Part shown: positions 15,968 to 23,742 of the stretch, piece after piece
How positions within the stretch are numbered: the first letter of the stretch is position 1
Layout of the letters: the number at the start of each line of letters is the position of its first letter
Origin: Streptomyces sp. CBMA29
GTDB taxonomy: Bacteria; Actinomycetota; Actinomycetes; Streptomycetales; Streptomycetaceae
Assembly: GCF_014596445.1 (NCBI RefSeq)
Contig: NZ_MECL01000213.1
Span: 1 to 51,552, forward strand
DNA: 51,552 nt
Direction of reading: 5' to 3'
The notes under the pieces: model-generated
What the model was told of the DNA's origin: nothing
The model's input: only the letters and a program-made list of their open reading frames with translations
Databases searched by the model: none
Translations under genes and position numbers: made by a program

Positions 15968-16501
15968 TCAGGCCCGGTATTCGGTCAGGTCGATCGCGTG
16001 CACCCGCAGCGGGCGGCCGGACACGGGGTGCGTCGTCGTGCGGTCCGGCACCATGCCGAGCTTGCGCATCACGTTCTCGGAGGCGTCGTTGCCGATCTGC
16101 GCGATGCTGATCACGCGGTCCAGGCCCCGGTCCTGGAGGGCGAACTCCAAGGTGGCGTGAGCGGCCTCCGACGCGTAACCCTGCCCCCAGAACTGGCGGC
16201 CGAGCCGCCAGCCGACCTCCACCGCGGGCAGCACCTCGGGCAGGAACGCGGGCACGGACAGCCCCGTGAACCCGGCCAGTTCGCCCGAGGCGAGGAGTTC
16301 GACGGCGAAGAGGCCGAAGCCCTCGTCGTCCCACTCCTCCTCCCACCGCTCGATGGACTCCGCGGTCTGCTCCAGGTCACGGGGCAGCCCGTCGCCGATG
16401 TAGCGCATGACCTCCGGGTCGGCGTTGATCTCGGCCATCGGCGCGATGTCGTCCTCGCGCCAGCGGCGCAGGACCAGGCGGGGCGTGCGGATCTCGGTCA
16501 T
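15968..16501 (-). CDS. GNAT-family N-acetyltransferase (RimJ/RimL-like)
   Basis: A 177-residue enzyme with the RimJ/RimL layout: MTEIRTPRLVLRRWREDDIAPM at the N-terminus, EVGWRLGRQFWGQGYASEAA for the acetyl-CoA loop (GQGYA), and NDASENVMRKLGM for motif B. It may acetylate a protein N-terminus, an amino acid or an antibiotic. No clear ribosome-binding site precedes the ATG; CAGGAT at 16508-16513 on the minus strand, 6 nt upstream, could make it leaderless. The gene is monocistronic and in the same direction as the polyol operon. Confidence 0.88.
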   Translation of the reverse strand: MTEIRTPRLVLRRWREDDIAPMAEINADPEVMRYIGDGLPRDLEQTAESIERWEEEWDDEGFGLFAVELLASGELAGFTGLSVPAFLPEVLPAVEVGWRLGRQFWGQGYASEAAHATLEFALQDRGLDRVISIAQIGNDASENVMRKLGMVPDRTTTHPVSGRPLRVHAIDLTEYRA

Positions 16502-16577
16502 GGCCCCATCCTGTCGAAGTCCGCCGCCGGGTCACAATCGGCCTATCCGGTGGACACGGCCGCGGCGCCCCGAGGGC

Positions 16578-17567
16578 TCAGGGCACCACCTGGATCTTCC
16601 GGCCCTTGCCGGCCTTGAACCGCTCGAGCGCCGACGCGTAGTCGACCAGCGGCAGCCGGTCGCTGATGAAGACCTCCGGGTCGAGCACCCCGCCCGCGAA
16701 CAGCTCGGCGGCCCGCTCGTAGCTGTGCAGGACGGCCATCGAGCCGGTGATCGTGATCTCCTGGTTGTAGATGCGGTACGGCTCGATCGTCGCGCGCGCG
16801 GCGTAGTCGGCCACGCCGAACTGGAGGAAGGTGCCGCCCTTGCCGACCCGGTCCAGCGCGTCCTGGATGGCCTGCGCGTTGCCGGTCGCGTCGATCACGA
16901 CGTCCCAGCCGCGCGGACGGGCGATCTCGTCCGCGTTGGTCGCCACCTGCGAGCAGCCCAGCGCCGTGGCCGTGGTCAGCCGCTCCTCGTTGATGTCGAC
17001 GACGTCGACGGTCGCGGCGCCGGTCCGCTTGGCAAGCTCCAGCATCATCAGGCCCATGGTGCCGGAGCCGTAGATCAGTACGTGGCTGGCCAGTTGGCTG
17101 CGCAGGATGTCGTAGCCGCGCACCGCGCAGGACAGCGGTTCGATCAGCGCCGCGTCCACCGTCCGTATGTGCTCGGGGAGTTTGACGCAGTTGGCGACCG
17201 GGGCGACGGCGAATTCGGCGGCGCCGCCGGGGACGGTCACGCCGATCGCGGCCCACCGCTCGCACAGATTGCTCCGCCCGATCCGGCAGTAGTGGCACTC
17301 GTGGCAGTACAGCGACGGGTCCACCGCCACCTGGTCGCCCACGGCCAGTTCGCGGACCTCGGAGCCCACGGCGACGATCTCACCGGCGAACTCGTGCCCC
17401 GGCACGATCGGCAGGGTCGGGGCGAACTCGCCCTGGAGGATGTGCAGATCGGTGCCGCACAGACCGCAGGCCGCGACCTGGACCACGACGTCCCGGGGGC
17501 CGGGCGCCGGGTCGTCGACGGTCTCGATGCCGACGACACCGGGGGAGCTGATGACGGCTGCTTTCAC
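16578..17567 (-). CDS. Zinc-dependent medium-chain alcohol/polyol dehydrogenase
   Basis: A 329-residue MDR-family dehydrogenase. Catalytic zinc ligands: Cys37 (GLCGTDLH) and His58/Glu59 (PGHEFAGE). Structural zinc: Cys88, 91, 94 and 102 in CHECHYCRIGRSNLC. The cofactor site is VLIYGSGTMGLMMLE followed by VDINEERL, whose acidic residue suggests NAD preference. The GTG start overlaps the upstream permease stop by 4 nt (GTGA), so it is translationally coupled as the last gene of the ABC operon. It probably oxidises the imported sugar alcohol to a ketose; sorbitol, mannitol and related polyols are candidates. Confidence 0.92.
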   Translation of the reverse strand: MKAAVISSPGVVGIETVDDPAPGPRDVVVQVAACGLCGTDLHILQGEFAPTLPIVPGHEFAGEIVAVGSEVRELAVGDQVAVDPSLYCHECHYCRIGRSNLCERWAAIGVTVPGGAAEFAVAPVANCVKLPEHIRTVDAALIEPLSCAVRGYDILRSQLASHVLIYGSGTMGLMMLELAKRTGAATVDVVDINEERLTTATALGCSQVATNADEIARPRGWDVVIDATGNAQAIQDALDRVGKGGTFLQFGVADYAARATIEPYRIYNQEITITGSMAVLHSYERAAELFAGGVLDPEVFISDRLPLVDYASALERFKAGKGRKIQVVP

Positions 17568-18442
17568 TTGACGGCTCCAAGAGAGAGGCCCTGGACGAGT
17601 TTGTCCTGGGCGGCGAATCCGGCGGCCAGTACCGGCAGGGAGATACAGACGGCGGCGGCGCACACCTTGGCGAGGAACAGGCCCTGGCTGGTGACGAATC
17701 CGGTGAGGAACACCGGCGCGGTGCCGGCCACCACACCGGTCAGCACCCGCGCGAAGAGCAGTTCGTTCCAACTGAAGATGAACGAGATCAGCGCGGTCGC
17801 GGCGATCCCCGGTGTGACGACCGGGGCGATGATCCGTACCAGGATGGTCGGCAGGCCCGCGCCGTCGATCGAGGCGGCCTCCAGGATCTCCACCGGGACC
17901 TCGGCCAGGAACGAGCGCATCATCCACACCGCGATCGGCAGGTTCATCGAGGTGTAGAGCAGGATCAGCAGCCAGATGTTGTCCAGCAGACCCGCGTTCT
18001 TCGCGATCAGATAGACCGGCAGCAGGCCCGCGACGGCGGGCAGCATCTTGGTCGACAGGAAGAAGAACATCACGTCGGTCCACTTGCGCACCGGCTTGAT
18101 CGACAGCGCGTAGGCCGCGGGGAAGGACAGCACCAGGACGAGGGCGGTGGAAACCGCCGCCGCTGTCAGGGAGTTGACCAGCGGCGGCCACGGGCTGACG
18201 CCCGTGCCGGAGCCGAAGAACTCCCGGTAGCCGTGGAGCGTCAGCGACGCCCCGAGCTTCGGCGGGTTGGTCGCCGCGTCCTGCTCGCTGTGGAAGGAGG
18301 TGAGTACCATCCACGCGAAGGGCAGGAAGAAGACGATCCCGCACAGCCAGGCCAGCAGGCCGAGCAGTGAGCGGTTGCGCCGCTCCTTGCGGGCTGCGGG
18401 TGGCGTACGGCGGCGGGCGGTGGTCACGGAGACGGTAGCCAT
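17564..18442 (-). CDS. Sugar/polyol ABC transporter permease (MalG type)
   Basis: A 292-residue inner-membrane permease with six predicted helices. The EAA loop that contacts the ATPase is EILEAASIDGAGLPTILVRI in the second half. The N-terminus has a basic cytoplasmic tail, TARRRTPPAARKERRNR, then LLGLLAWLCGIVFFLPFAWM. It overlaps the upstream permease by one base (TGATG). No ATPase gene is in the operon; in Streptomyces the shared ATPase MsiK usually serves such importers. Confidence 0.93.
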   Translation of the reverse strand: MATVSVTTARRRTPPAARKERRNRSLLGLLAWLCGIVFFLPFAWMVLTSFHSEQDAATNPPKLGASLTLHGYREFFGSGTGVSPWPPLVNSLTAAAVSTALVLVLSFPAAYALSIKPVRKWTDVMFFFLSTKMLPAVAGLLPVYLIAKNAGLLDNIWLLILLYTSMNLPIAVWMMRSFLAEVPVEILEAASIDGAGLPTILVRIIAPVVTPGIAATALISFIFSWNELLFARVLTGVVAGTAPVFLTGFVTSQGLFLAKVCAAAVCISLPVLAAGFAAQDKLVQGLSLGAVK

Positions 18443-19407
18443 CACCGGGTCTCCTCTCGGAACAGCGACGAAACGGTGCGCAGCGCGAAGGTGGCCACGA
18501 TGATCGACAGGATGACCACGATGACGCCCGCGGCGGACGCCTGCCCGTAGTCGTGCGCCTGGTAGAAGGTCGTGTAGACGGTGTAGGGGAGGTTGGCGGT
18601 GCCGAGACCGCCGGAGGTGATGGTGAACACGGCGTCGAAGTTCTGGACCACGTACACCGATCCGAGCAGGGCCGCCAGTTCGAGATAGCGGCGCAGGTAC
18701 GGGAAGGTCAGATAGCGGAAGATCTGCCAGGTTCCCGCGCCGTCCACCCGGGCCGCCTCGGCGATGTCCATCGGCCGGCTCTGGAGCCCGGCGAGCAGGA
18801 TCAGCATCATGAACGGTGTCCACTGCCACACCAGCGACGCCTCGACGGCCAGCAGCGGGTGGGTGGACAGCCAGTCCGGCTGCGGTGCGTTGTCGCTGCC
18901 GAACAGCTTCCACAGCCAGTTGAGCGAGCCGTTGATCAGGCCGTACGACGCGTTGTACAGCGCGTGCTTCCACAGCAGCGCGGACGCCACCGGTACCACC
19001 AGGAACGGGGTGATGAGCATGGTGCGCACGAGGCCCCGGCCGAGGAACTTCCGGTCGAGCAGCAGCGCGAGGCCGAGGCCGAGCAGCAGGCTGACCAGGA
19101 CCACGGAGACGGTCAGTACGACCGTGGTGGTCAGGGCGTGGCGCAGTTGCGGGTCGGTGAACTCCTCCTTGTAGTTCTGGAGGCCGGCGAAACCACGGTC
19201 ACCGGGGTCGAGGGCGTTCCACCGCATGAACGAGATCACCAGGGTGCCGACGAACGGCAGTTGGGTGACCACGATCATGAAGACCAGGGCCGGCAGCAGC
19301 GGGGCCCGCCGGACCCAGGCGCCGGGGGACCGGCGCGCGGTGGGCGGCGCCGGCTGTTGCCCGGTCTGCGGCGCGCGGATGCGTCTGGTGAGGGATGGGG
19401 TGCTCAT
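18442..19407 (-). CDS. Sugar/polyol ABC transporter permease (MalF type)
   Basis: A 321-residue permease with six or more helices. The EAA loop is DIAEAARVDGAGTWQIFRYL. Sequence such as NLPYTVYTTFYQAHDYGQASA near the C-terminus is typical of the sugar-alcohol (SmoF-like) group. The Pro/Gln/Arg-rich N-terminus is cytoplasmic. It follows the binding-protein gene after 103 nt that hold a GC-rich hairpin, and is coupled to the MalG-type gene. Confidence 0.93.
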   Translation of the reverse strand: MSTPSLTRRIRAPQTGQQPAPPTARRSPGAWVRRAPLLPALVFMIVVTQLPFVGTLVISFMRWNALDPGDRGFAGLQNYKEEFTDPQLRHALTTTVVLTVSVVLVSLLLGLGLALLLDRKFLGRGLVRTMLITPFLVVPVASALLWKHALYNASYGLINGSLNWLWKLFGSDNAPQPDWLSTHPLLAVEASLVWQWTPFMMLILLAGLQSRPMDIAEAARVDGAGTWQIFRYLTFPYLRRYLELAALLGSVYVVQNFDAVFTITSGGLGTANLPYTVYTTFYQAHDYGQASAAGVIVVILSIIVATFALRTVSSLFREETR

Positions 19408-19445
19408 GGTGTCAGTCGTCTCTCTCCGCTTCGCGCCCCGGGCCC

Positions 19446-19482
19446 GCCGCCCGGCCCCGTCGTGCGGGGGGCCGGGGGCGGC
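19446..19482. terminator. GC-rich hairpin between binding-protein and permease genes
   Basis: CCGGCCCC at 19451-19458 pairs with GGGGCCGG at 19468-19475 around a 9-nt loop, and outer bases extend the stem with a bulge. Placed between the solute-binding gene and the permeases, it could be a partial terminator that keeps binding protein in excess, as is common in sugar ABC operons. Confidence 0.5.
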
Positions 19483-19510
19483 CGGGAACCGTCGGGTGGG
19501 GCGGTCGCGG

Positions 19511-20875
19511 TCAGTTGCCCGCGTACTTGTCGGCGACCTTCTCAGCGAGCTTCTGGCTCGCGGACAAGGCGCTCTTCACACTGGTCTGGCCCGCGATGGC
19601 GGAGCTGATCTGCTGCGAGACCTGGGTGCCCAGATCGGTGAACTCGGGGATGCCGACGAACTGGATGCCGGGCGCGGGCCGCGGCTGGATGCCCGGGTTC
19701 GACGGGTTGGCCGCCTCGAGCGCGGTCTCGGTGGCCTTGGCGAACGCGGAGGCGGAGGCGACGTAGTCCGGATTCTTGTACGTGGAGGTGCGCTTGCCGG
19801 CCGGGACCCGCGACCAGCCCAGTTGCTTGCCGACCAGCTCCTCGTAGCCCTTGCCCGACGCCCACGAGATGAACTTCCAGGCGTCGTCCTGGTGCTTGCT
19901 GGCCTTCTGCAGGCCCCAGGCCCAGGTGTAGAGCCAGCCGGAGCTCTTGGTCTGGTCGACCGGAGCGGGCGCGTAGCCGAGCTTGCCTGCCACGGGGGAG
20001 TCCTTGGCCTCCAGCGAACCGGCCGCCGACGTCGCGTCGTACCACATGGCGACCTTGCCCTGCTCCAGGTCGTTGAGGCACTCGGTGAACCCGGCCTGCG
20101 GGGCGCCGGCTTCACCGTGGGCGCGCACCAGGTCCACGTAGAACTGCGTCGCCTTGGTGAAGGCGGGGCTGTCGACCTGGGCCTTCCAGTCCTTGTCGAA
20201 CCAGGTGCCGCCCATGGTGTTGACCACGGTGGTCAGCGGGGCGATGACCTCGCCCCAACCGGGCTGGCCGCGCAGGCAGATGCCCTTCATGCCGGACTGC
20301 GCGCCGTCGGCCTTCGCGGCGAGGTCCGCGACCTGCGCCCAGGTCGGGTTGGCGGGCATCGTCAGGTTCTTCGCCGCGAAGACGTCCTTGCGGTACATCA
20401 GGAACGACGACTCGCCGTAGAAGGGCTCGGCGTAGATGTCGCCCTTGTACGTCAGCGACTGCTGGAGAGCGGGCAGGATGTCGCTCTGCGCGAAGGCCGT
20501 GTCGGACTTGGTGTGCGCGGTGAGCGGGGCGAGCCAGCCGTTCTTGGCGTAGATCGGCGCCTCGTAGTTGCTGATGGTCGCGACGTCGTACTGGCCCGCC
20601 TGGCTGGAGAAGTCCTGGGTGATCTTGTCCCGGACGTCGTTCTCGGGCAGCACCGTGAAATTGACCTTGATACCGGTGGACTTGGTGAAGTTGGCGGCGG
20701 TGAGCTTCTGAAGGTCTTCCATCTGCGGGTTGTTGACCATCAGTACGTTGATGGAGTGGCCGCCGGAGCTTCCGCCGGAGCCGCCGGCGCCGGAACAGGC
20801 CGCGAGCAGGGTGCCGCAGACGGCGAGGGCGAGCGGGGGCAGAAGGCGGGGAAGGCTTCTCGTTCTCGGTGTCAT
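19511..20875 (-). CDS. Extracellular solute-binding lipoprotein (sugar/polyol ABC importer)
   Basis: A 454-residue cluster-I (MalE-like) binding protein. A signal peptide ends in LLAAC, with lipid-modified Cys27 followed by a Gly/Ser-rich tether. The mature part begins HSINVLMVNNPQMEDLQKL and includes AEPFYGESSFLMYRKDVF and WYDATSAAGSLEAKDSP, close to binding proteins for sorbitol/mannitol in the SmoE group. The ATG is preceded by AAAGGG. It delivers the ligand to the two permeases below it; the adjacent dehydrogenase supports a polyol ligand. Confidence 0.93.
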   Translation of the reverse strand: MTPRTRSLPRLLPPLALAVCGTLLAACSGAGGSGGSSGGHSINVLMVNNPQMEDLQKLTAANFTKSTGIKVNFTVLPENDVRDKITQDFSSQAGQYDVATISNYEAPIYAKNGWLAPLTAHTKSDTAFAQSDILPALQQSLTYKGDIYAEPFYGESSFLMYRKDVFAAKNLTMPANPTWAQVADLAAKADGAQSGMKGICLRGQPGWGEVIAPLTTVVNTMGGTWFDKDWKAQVDSPAFTKATQFYVDLVRAHGEAGAPQAGFTECLNDLEQGKVAMWYDATSAAGSLEAKDSPVAGKLGYAPAPVDQTKSSGWLYTWAWGLQKASKHQDDAWKFISWASGKGYEELVGKQLGWSRVPAGKRTSTYKNPDYVASASAFAKATETALEAANPSNPGIQPRPAPGIQFVGIPEFTDLGTQVSQQISSAIAGQTSVKSALSASQKLAEKVADKYAGN

Positions 20876-21015
20876 GATTCGTCCCTTTCATGACCGGGGA
20901 TGAGGGTGGGTGGAGCGGGAGTCGTGGTGCGGGAGGGCAGGGGGTAGCCCGGATCGGCGTACCGGGGAGGTGGGGGGAGGGGAGCGGGGGGAGCGGCGCG
21001 GGGCGGGCCCGCGGG

Positions 21016-21777
21016 TCAGACTCTGAAGACGCGGGGTCCCAGAAGTGCGTAGCGGTGCGCCTCGGCGCTGGACAGACCGGTGTCGGTGACGATCGCCTCG
21101 AAGTCGCCGACCTGGGCGAAGCGGCAGAAGCTGCTCGCGCCGAACTTGCTGTGGTGGCCCATGAAGATCCGGCGCCGGGAGACCTCCAGCGCCTTGGCCT
21201 TGACGTCGGCGACCACGGGATCCGGTGTGGTCAGGCCGAGTTCGCGGGAGATGCCGTTCGATCCGACGAAGGCCAGGTCGATGACGAAGCCCGCGAGCAT
21301 GTCGCAGGCCCAGGAGCCGACGGTGGCCAGCGTCCGGGCCCGGACACGGCCACCGAGCAGCAGCACAGTGGTGTTGGCGGAGTCCGCGACGGCCGCCGCG
21401 GTGGTCAACGACGCGGTGACCACCGTCAGCGGCCGGTCGCTGGGCAACAGTGCGGCGAGCAGTTGAGGGGTGTAGCCCTCGTCCACGAAGACGGTCTCCG
21501 CCTCGCCGAGCAGCTTGACGGCCTCGGCGGCGATCCGTCGCTTGTCGGCGACATGCAGCGTCACCCGCTGGGCGAGGTCGGTCTCGAACCCCGCGCCCTC
21601 GACGGGATAGGCGCCGCCGTACGTCCTGCGGACCAGACCGCGGCTCTCCAGCACGCCCAGATCGCGGCGGATGGTCTCCGGCGCCACCTTGAGATCGGCC
21701 GCCATCACGGTGACCTCGACCTGACCCTGGTGGCGTGCGAGCGCGAGGATCCGATGTTGGCGTTCTTGTGCTCTCAC
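21016..21777 (-). CDS. DeoR-family transcriptional regulator
   Basis: A 253-residue regulator. The N-terminal helix-turn-helix reads RHQGQVEVTVMAADLKVAPETIRRDLGVLE, followed by RGLVRRTYGGAY, the DeoR signature. The rest is a phosphosugar-isomerase-like sensor (DEGYTPQLLAALLPSDRPLTVVTAS, FVGSNGISRELGLTTPDP). It is the first gene of the polyol operon, which it probably represses until a phosphorylated or free sugar binds. I chose the GTG at 21777, preceded by AGGTGG; a GTG 6 nt upstream is also possible. Confidence 0.92.
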   Translation of the reverse strand: MRAQERQHRILALARHQGQVEVTVMAADLKVAPETIRRDLGVLESRGLVRRTYGGAYPVEGAGFETDLAQRVTLHVADKRRIAAEAVKLLGEAETVFVDEGYTPQLLAALLPSDRPLTVVTASLTTAAAVADSANTTVLLLGGRVRARTLATVGSWACDMLAGFVIDLAFVGSNGISRELGLTTPDPVVADVKAKALEVSRRRIFMGHHSKFGASSFCRFAQVGDFEAIVTDTGLSSAEAHRYALLGPRVFRV

Positions 21778-22105
21778 GGTCACCACCTGTCTCTTCGCCG
21801 GTCCGGGCAAGGCGTGCCCGGTTTTGCCCGTGGAAGAGTTATACCAACGCCACTTTGACAGGGACCGGCCCATAACGGACAACAAACTGCCCGGTGTTGC
21901 CCGGACCGGTCGGCAGGAGTGCCAGTTCAGAAGCGGTGCTGGCGATCAGGTGGTGTGGTGGTTGGCCATACGGCCCGTGGAAGTGCCCGTTTCGGACGAC
22001 GGGCAGGCAACGGGCGGCCCGCGGGGCACGTGGCGTACTCCGGACGTGTGGACGGCGGGCGGGCAACGGGTGGACCGCGGGCGGGCGGCGGCGCCCGGGG
22101 GCGGA
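21778..22105. other. 328-bp intergenic region holding the polyol-operon promoter
   Basis: No gene is seen here. It contains a minus-strand -10-like TATAAC (21843-21838) about 60 nt before the DeoR start, two copies of a 16-bp direct-repeat motif, and further TGCCCG or CGGGCA hexamers near 21804, 21984 and 22000. The -35 region of that promoter is poor. The remaining bases toward the aminopeptidase stop codon show nothing I can assign. Confidence 0.6.
21815..21903. promoter_or_regulatory. Paired operator motif TGCCCGGTKTTGCCCG
   Basis: TGCCCGGTTTTGCCCG at 21815-21830 and TGCCCGGTGTTGCCCG at 21888-21903 differ at one base and lie 73 bp apart (about seven helical turns). Each is a direct repeat of TGCCCG with 10-bp spacing. 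One copy is just downstream and one about 45 bp upstream of the TATAAC -10 hexamer, the arrangement expected for looping repression by the DeoR protein. Confidence 0.6.
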
Positions 22106-22873
22106 TCAGACGAGCGTGAGGACGCGCGGGCCCTGCTCGGTGATCGCGACGGTGTGCTCGATGTGCGCGGCGCGGCTGCCGTCGACCGTGCGCAGCGTCC
22201 AGCCGTCCGGGTCCGTACGGTATTCGTCGCGCCCGCCGGACATCAGCATCGGCTCGATCGCGAGGACGAGCCCGTGGCGGAGCGGGAAGCCTCGTCCGGG
22301 CCGCCCGCGGTTGGGCACATGCGGGTCCTCGTGCATCTGGCGGCCGATCCCGTGGCCGCCGAAGTCGGTGGGCATGCCGCAGCGCGCCGTACGCGCCACC
22401 GCGCCGACCGCGTGCGAGATGTCGCCGAGCCGGTGGCCGACGACGGCCGCCGCGATGCCCGCGTCCAGGGCGCGCTGGGTGGCGGCGATCAGCTCCACGT
22501 CCTCGGGCCGGGGCGTGCCCACGATGAAGCTGACCGCGGCGTCGCCCGCCCAGCCGTCGAGCACCGCGCCGCAGTCGATGCTCACCAGGTCGCCATCGCG
22601 CAGCCGGTAGTCGGTGGGGATGCCGTGCACGAGCGCGTCGTTCACCGACGCGCAGATCACCGCGGGGAAGGGGGAGGGGGCGAAGGACGGCTGGTAGCCG
22701 AGGAAGGGGGACGTGGCGCCCGCCTTGTCCAGGACGGCGTGGGCCGCCGCGTCCAGGTCCCGAAGCGATACGCCGACGGCCGCCGCCTCCCGTGCGGCGG
22801 CGAGCGCCCGCGCCACGACGCGCCCCGCCTCGCGCATCGCGTCGAGCGCCGCGTCGGTCTTGATCTCCACCAT
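22106..22873 (-). CDS. map: Type I methionine aminopeptidase
   Basis: A 255-residue cytosolic metalloprotease that removes initiator Met from nascent proteins. All five metal ligands are present: Asp100 and Asp111 (SIDCGAVLDGWAGDAAV), His174 (GGHGIGRQMHED), Glu207 (AIEPML) and Glu239 (AHIEHTVAI); His83 and His181 flank the active site. No N-terminal zinc-finger extension. GAGGAG precedes the ATG. Streptomyces usually has another map gene next to ribosomal-protein genes, so this is probably a second isoform, here divergent from a small XRE regulator. Confidence 0.93.
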   Translation of the reverse strand: MVEIKTDAALDAMREAGRVVARALAAAREAAAVGVSLRDLDAAAHAVLDKAGATSPFLGYQPSFAPSPFPAVICASVNDALVHGIPTDYRLRDGDLVSIDCGAVLDGWAGDAAVSFIVGTPRPEDVELIAATQRALDAGIAAAVVGHRLGDISHAVGAVARTARCGMPTDFGGHGIGRQMHEDPHVPNRGRPGRGFPLRHGLVLAIEPMLMSGGRDEYRTDPDGWTLRTVDGSRAAHIEHTVAITEQGPRVLTLV

Positions 22874-22931
22874 GTGCTGTGACTCCTCGTTGTGCGGGCG
22901 GCCGGACTCCTTCCGGCCGCGGCCTCGCCCA

Positions 22932-22953
22932 ATACTTATACCGGTATTAGTAT
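22932..22953. promoter_or_regulatory. 22-bp near-perfect palindrome over the XRE promoter
   Basis: Left half ATACTTATACC (22932-22942) and right half GGTATTAGTAT (22943-22953) pair at 10 of 11 positions. The TAGTAT at 22948-22953 is also a -10-like hexamer 7 nt before the XRE ATG. It is strikingly AT-rich for this genome and lies 59 nt from the aminopeptidase start, so a regulator bound here could control both genes. Confidence 0.7.
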
Positions 22954-22960
22954 CACGGGC

Positions 22961-23239
22961 ATGGTGAGAACACCCCTGACCCCCGAGGAGCGCGCCCGCG
23001 GCGAACGCTTCGGCGCACTGCTCCGCGACGCCCGCGGTGACCGCAGCATGGTGGACGTGGCGGCGGCCGCCGGAGTCTCCGCGGAGACCCTGCGCAAGAT
23101 CGAGACCGGCCGGGCCCCGACCCCGGCCTTCTTCACCGTGGTCGCCCTGGCGGCGGCGCTCGGCCTGTCCCTGGACGTGCTGGCCACGGCCTGCGCCCCG
23201 GAGCGGATCGGGGAGGAGCCGCGGGCACTGTCGGCGTGA
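22961..23239 (+). CDS. Small XRE-family helix-turn-helix regulator
   Basis: A 92-residue protein that is almost only a Cro/C1-type domain: LLRDARGDRSMVDVAAAAGVSAETLRKIETGRAPTPAFFTVVALAAALGLSLDVLA, with the usual five-helix order and KIETGR in the recognition-helix region. No ligand-binding domain. The ATG at 22961 has no ribosome-binding site and a -10 hexamer 7 nt upstream, so it should be leaderless. The palindrome over its own promoter suggests autoregulation and joint control of the divergent methionine aminopeptidase. Confidence 0.88.
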   Translation: MVRTPLTPEERARGERFGALLRDARGDRSMVDVAAAAGVSAETLRKIETGRAPTPAFFTVVALAAALGLSLDVLATACAPERIGEEPRALSA

Positions 23240-23742
23240 GGGCGCGGGCCGCGCCCTGGGCGGGCGGCACGACCGGCGCCATACGGGGACGCGCGTCCGG
23301 CCGTACGCAGGGGCCGATTGTCAGCCGAGATATTTGACGATGCCTGACACTATCTGAATCATCCCCTCCGACCTTTGGTGCCCGATTCGGACGTTCAACG
23401 CGCCTTTCCTGGAGGCTATTCGGGAGAATTCCGAATGAACCGGCAATCAGGTCTGGACCCTTGACGCGTCATTGGATTCAGCAGTTGAATCGACGCGCGT
23501 CCGATACCGCTGGTGCACGAAAGATCGGCGTGCCGGTGCGTGTCAAGGGACTGTGCGCGCCGGACCCCACCAAAAACCAACGTAATTCGAGCGGAATTCA
23601 CCGGGCGGGCCGCGCACGCCCCACGCGGCGCACCACGGAACACTGAGTTCATCTGTTGAACAGGCCGAACAGCATGAACCCCCACACTCAGTCCACCGAT
23701 ACGCCCGGCGGTCCCGCCGCGCGTCGCCGTTCGGAGTCATCC
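23240..23742. other. 503-bp upstream region of the GH71/99-like gene
   Basis: No convincing protein gene. Two weak plus-strand promoter candidates are TTGACG 23334-23339 with AATCAT 23357-23362 (spacer 17), and TTGACG 23461-23466 with TTGAAT 23485-23490 (spacer 18). An inverted repeat ATTCGG...CCGAAT with a 7-nt spacer lies near 23419-23437. A nine-codon frame at 23435-23464 follows GGAG. The region is lower in GC than its surroundings, consistent with a regulatory region. Confidence 0.45.

Noticed and set aside
16407..17957. Plus-strand frame opposite the dehydrogenase
   Set aside because: Rich in Arg/Asp/Gly/Val, no domain; shadow of the minus-strand gene.
16578..18344. Apparent 588-codon open frame joining the zinc dehydrogenase to an upstream region
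   Set aside because: The upstream part is an out-of-frame shadow of the permease gene; the dehydrogenase starts at GTG 17567 with a 4-nt overlap.
21854..21859. Plus-strand TTGACA as a promoter
   Set aside because: No fitting -10 within 16-19 nt and no plus-strand gene for over 1 kb downstream until the XRE gene, which has its own promoter.
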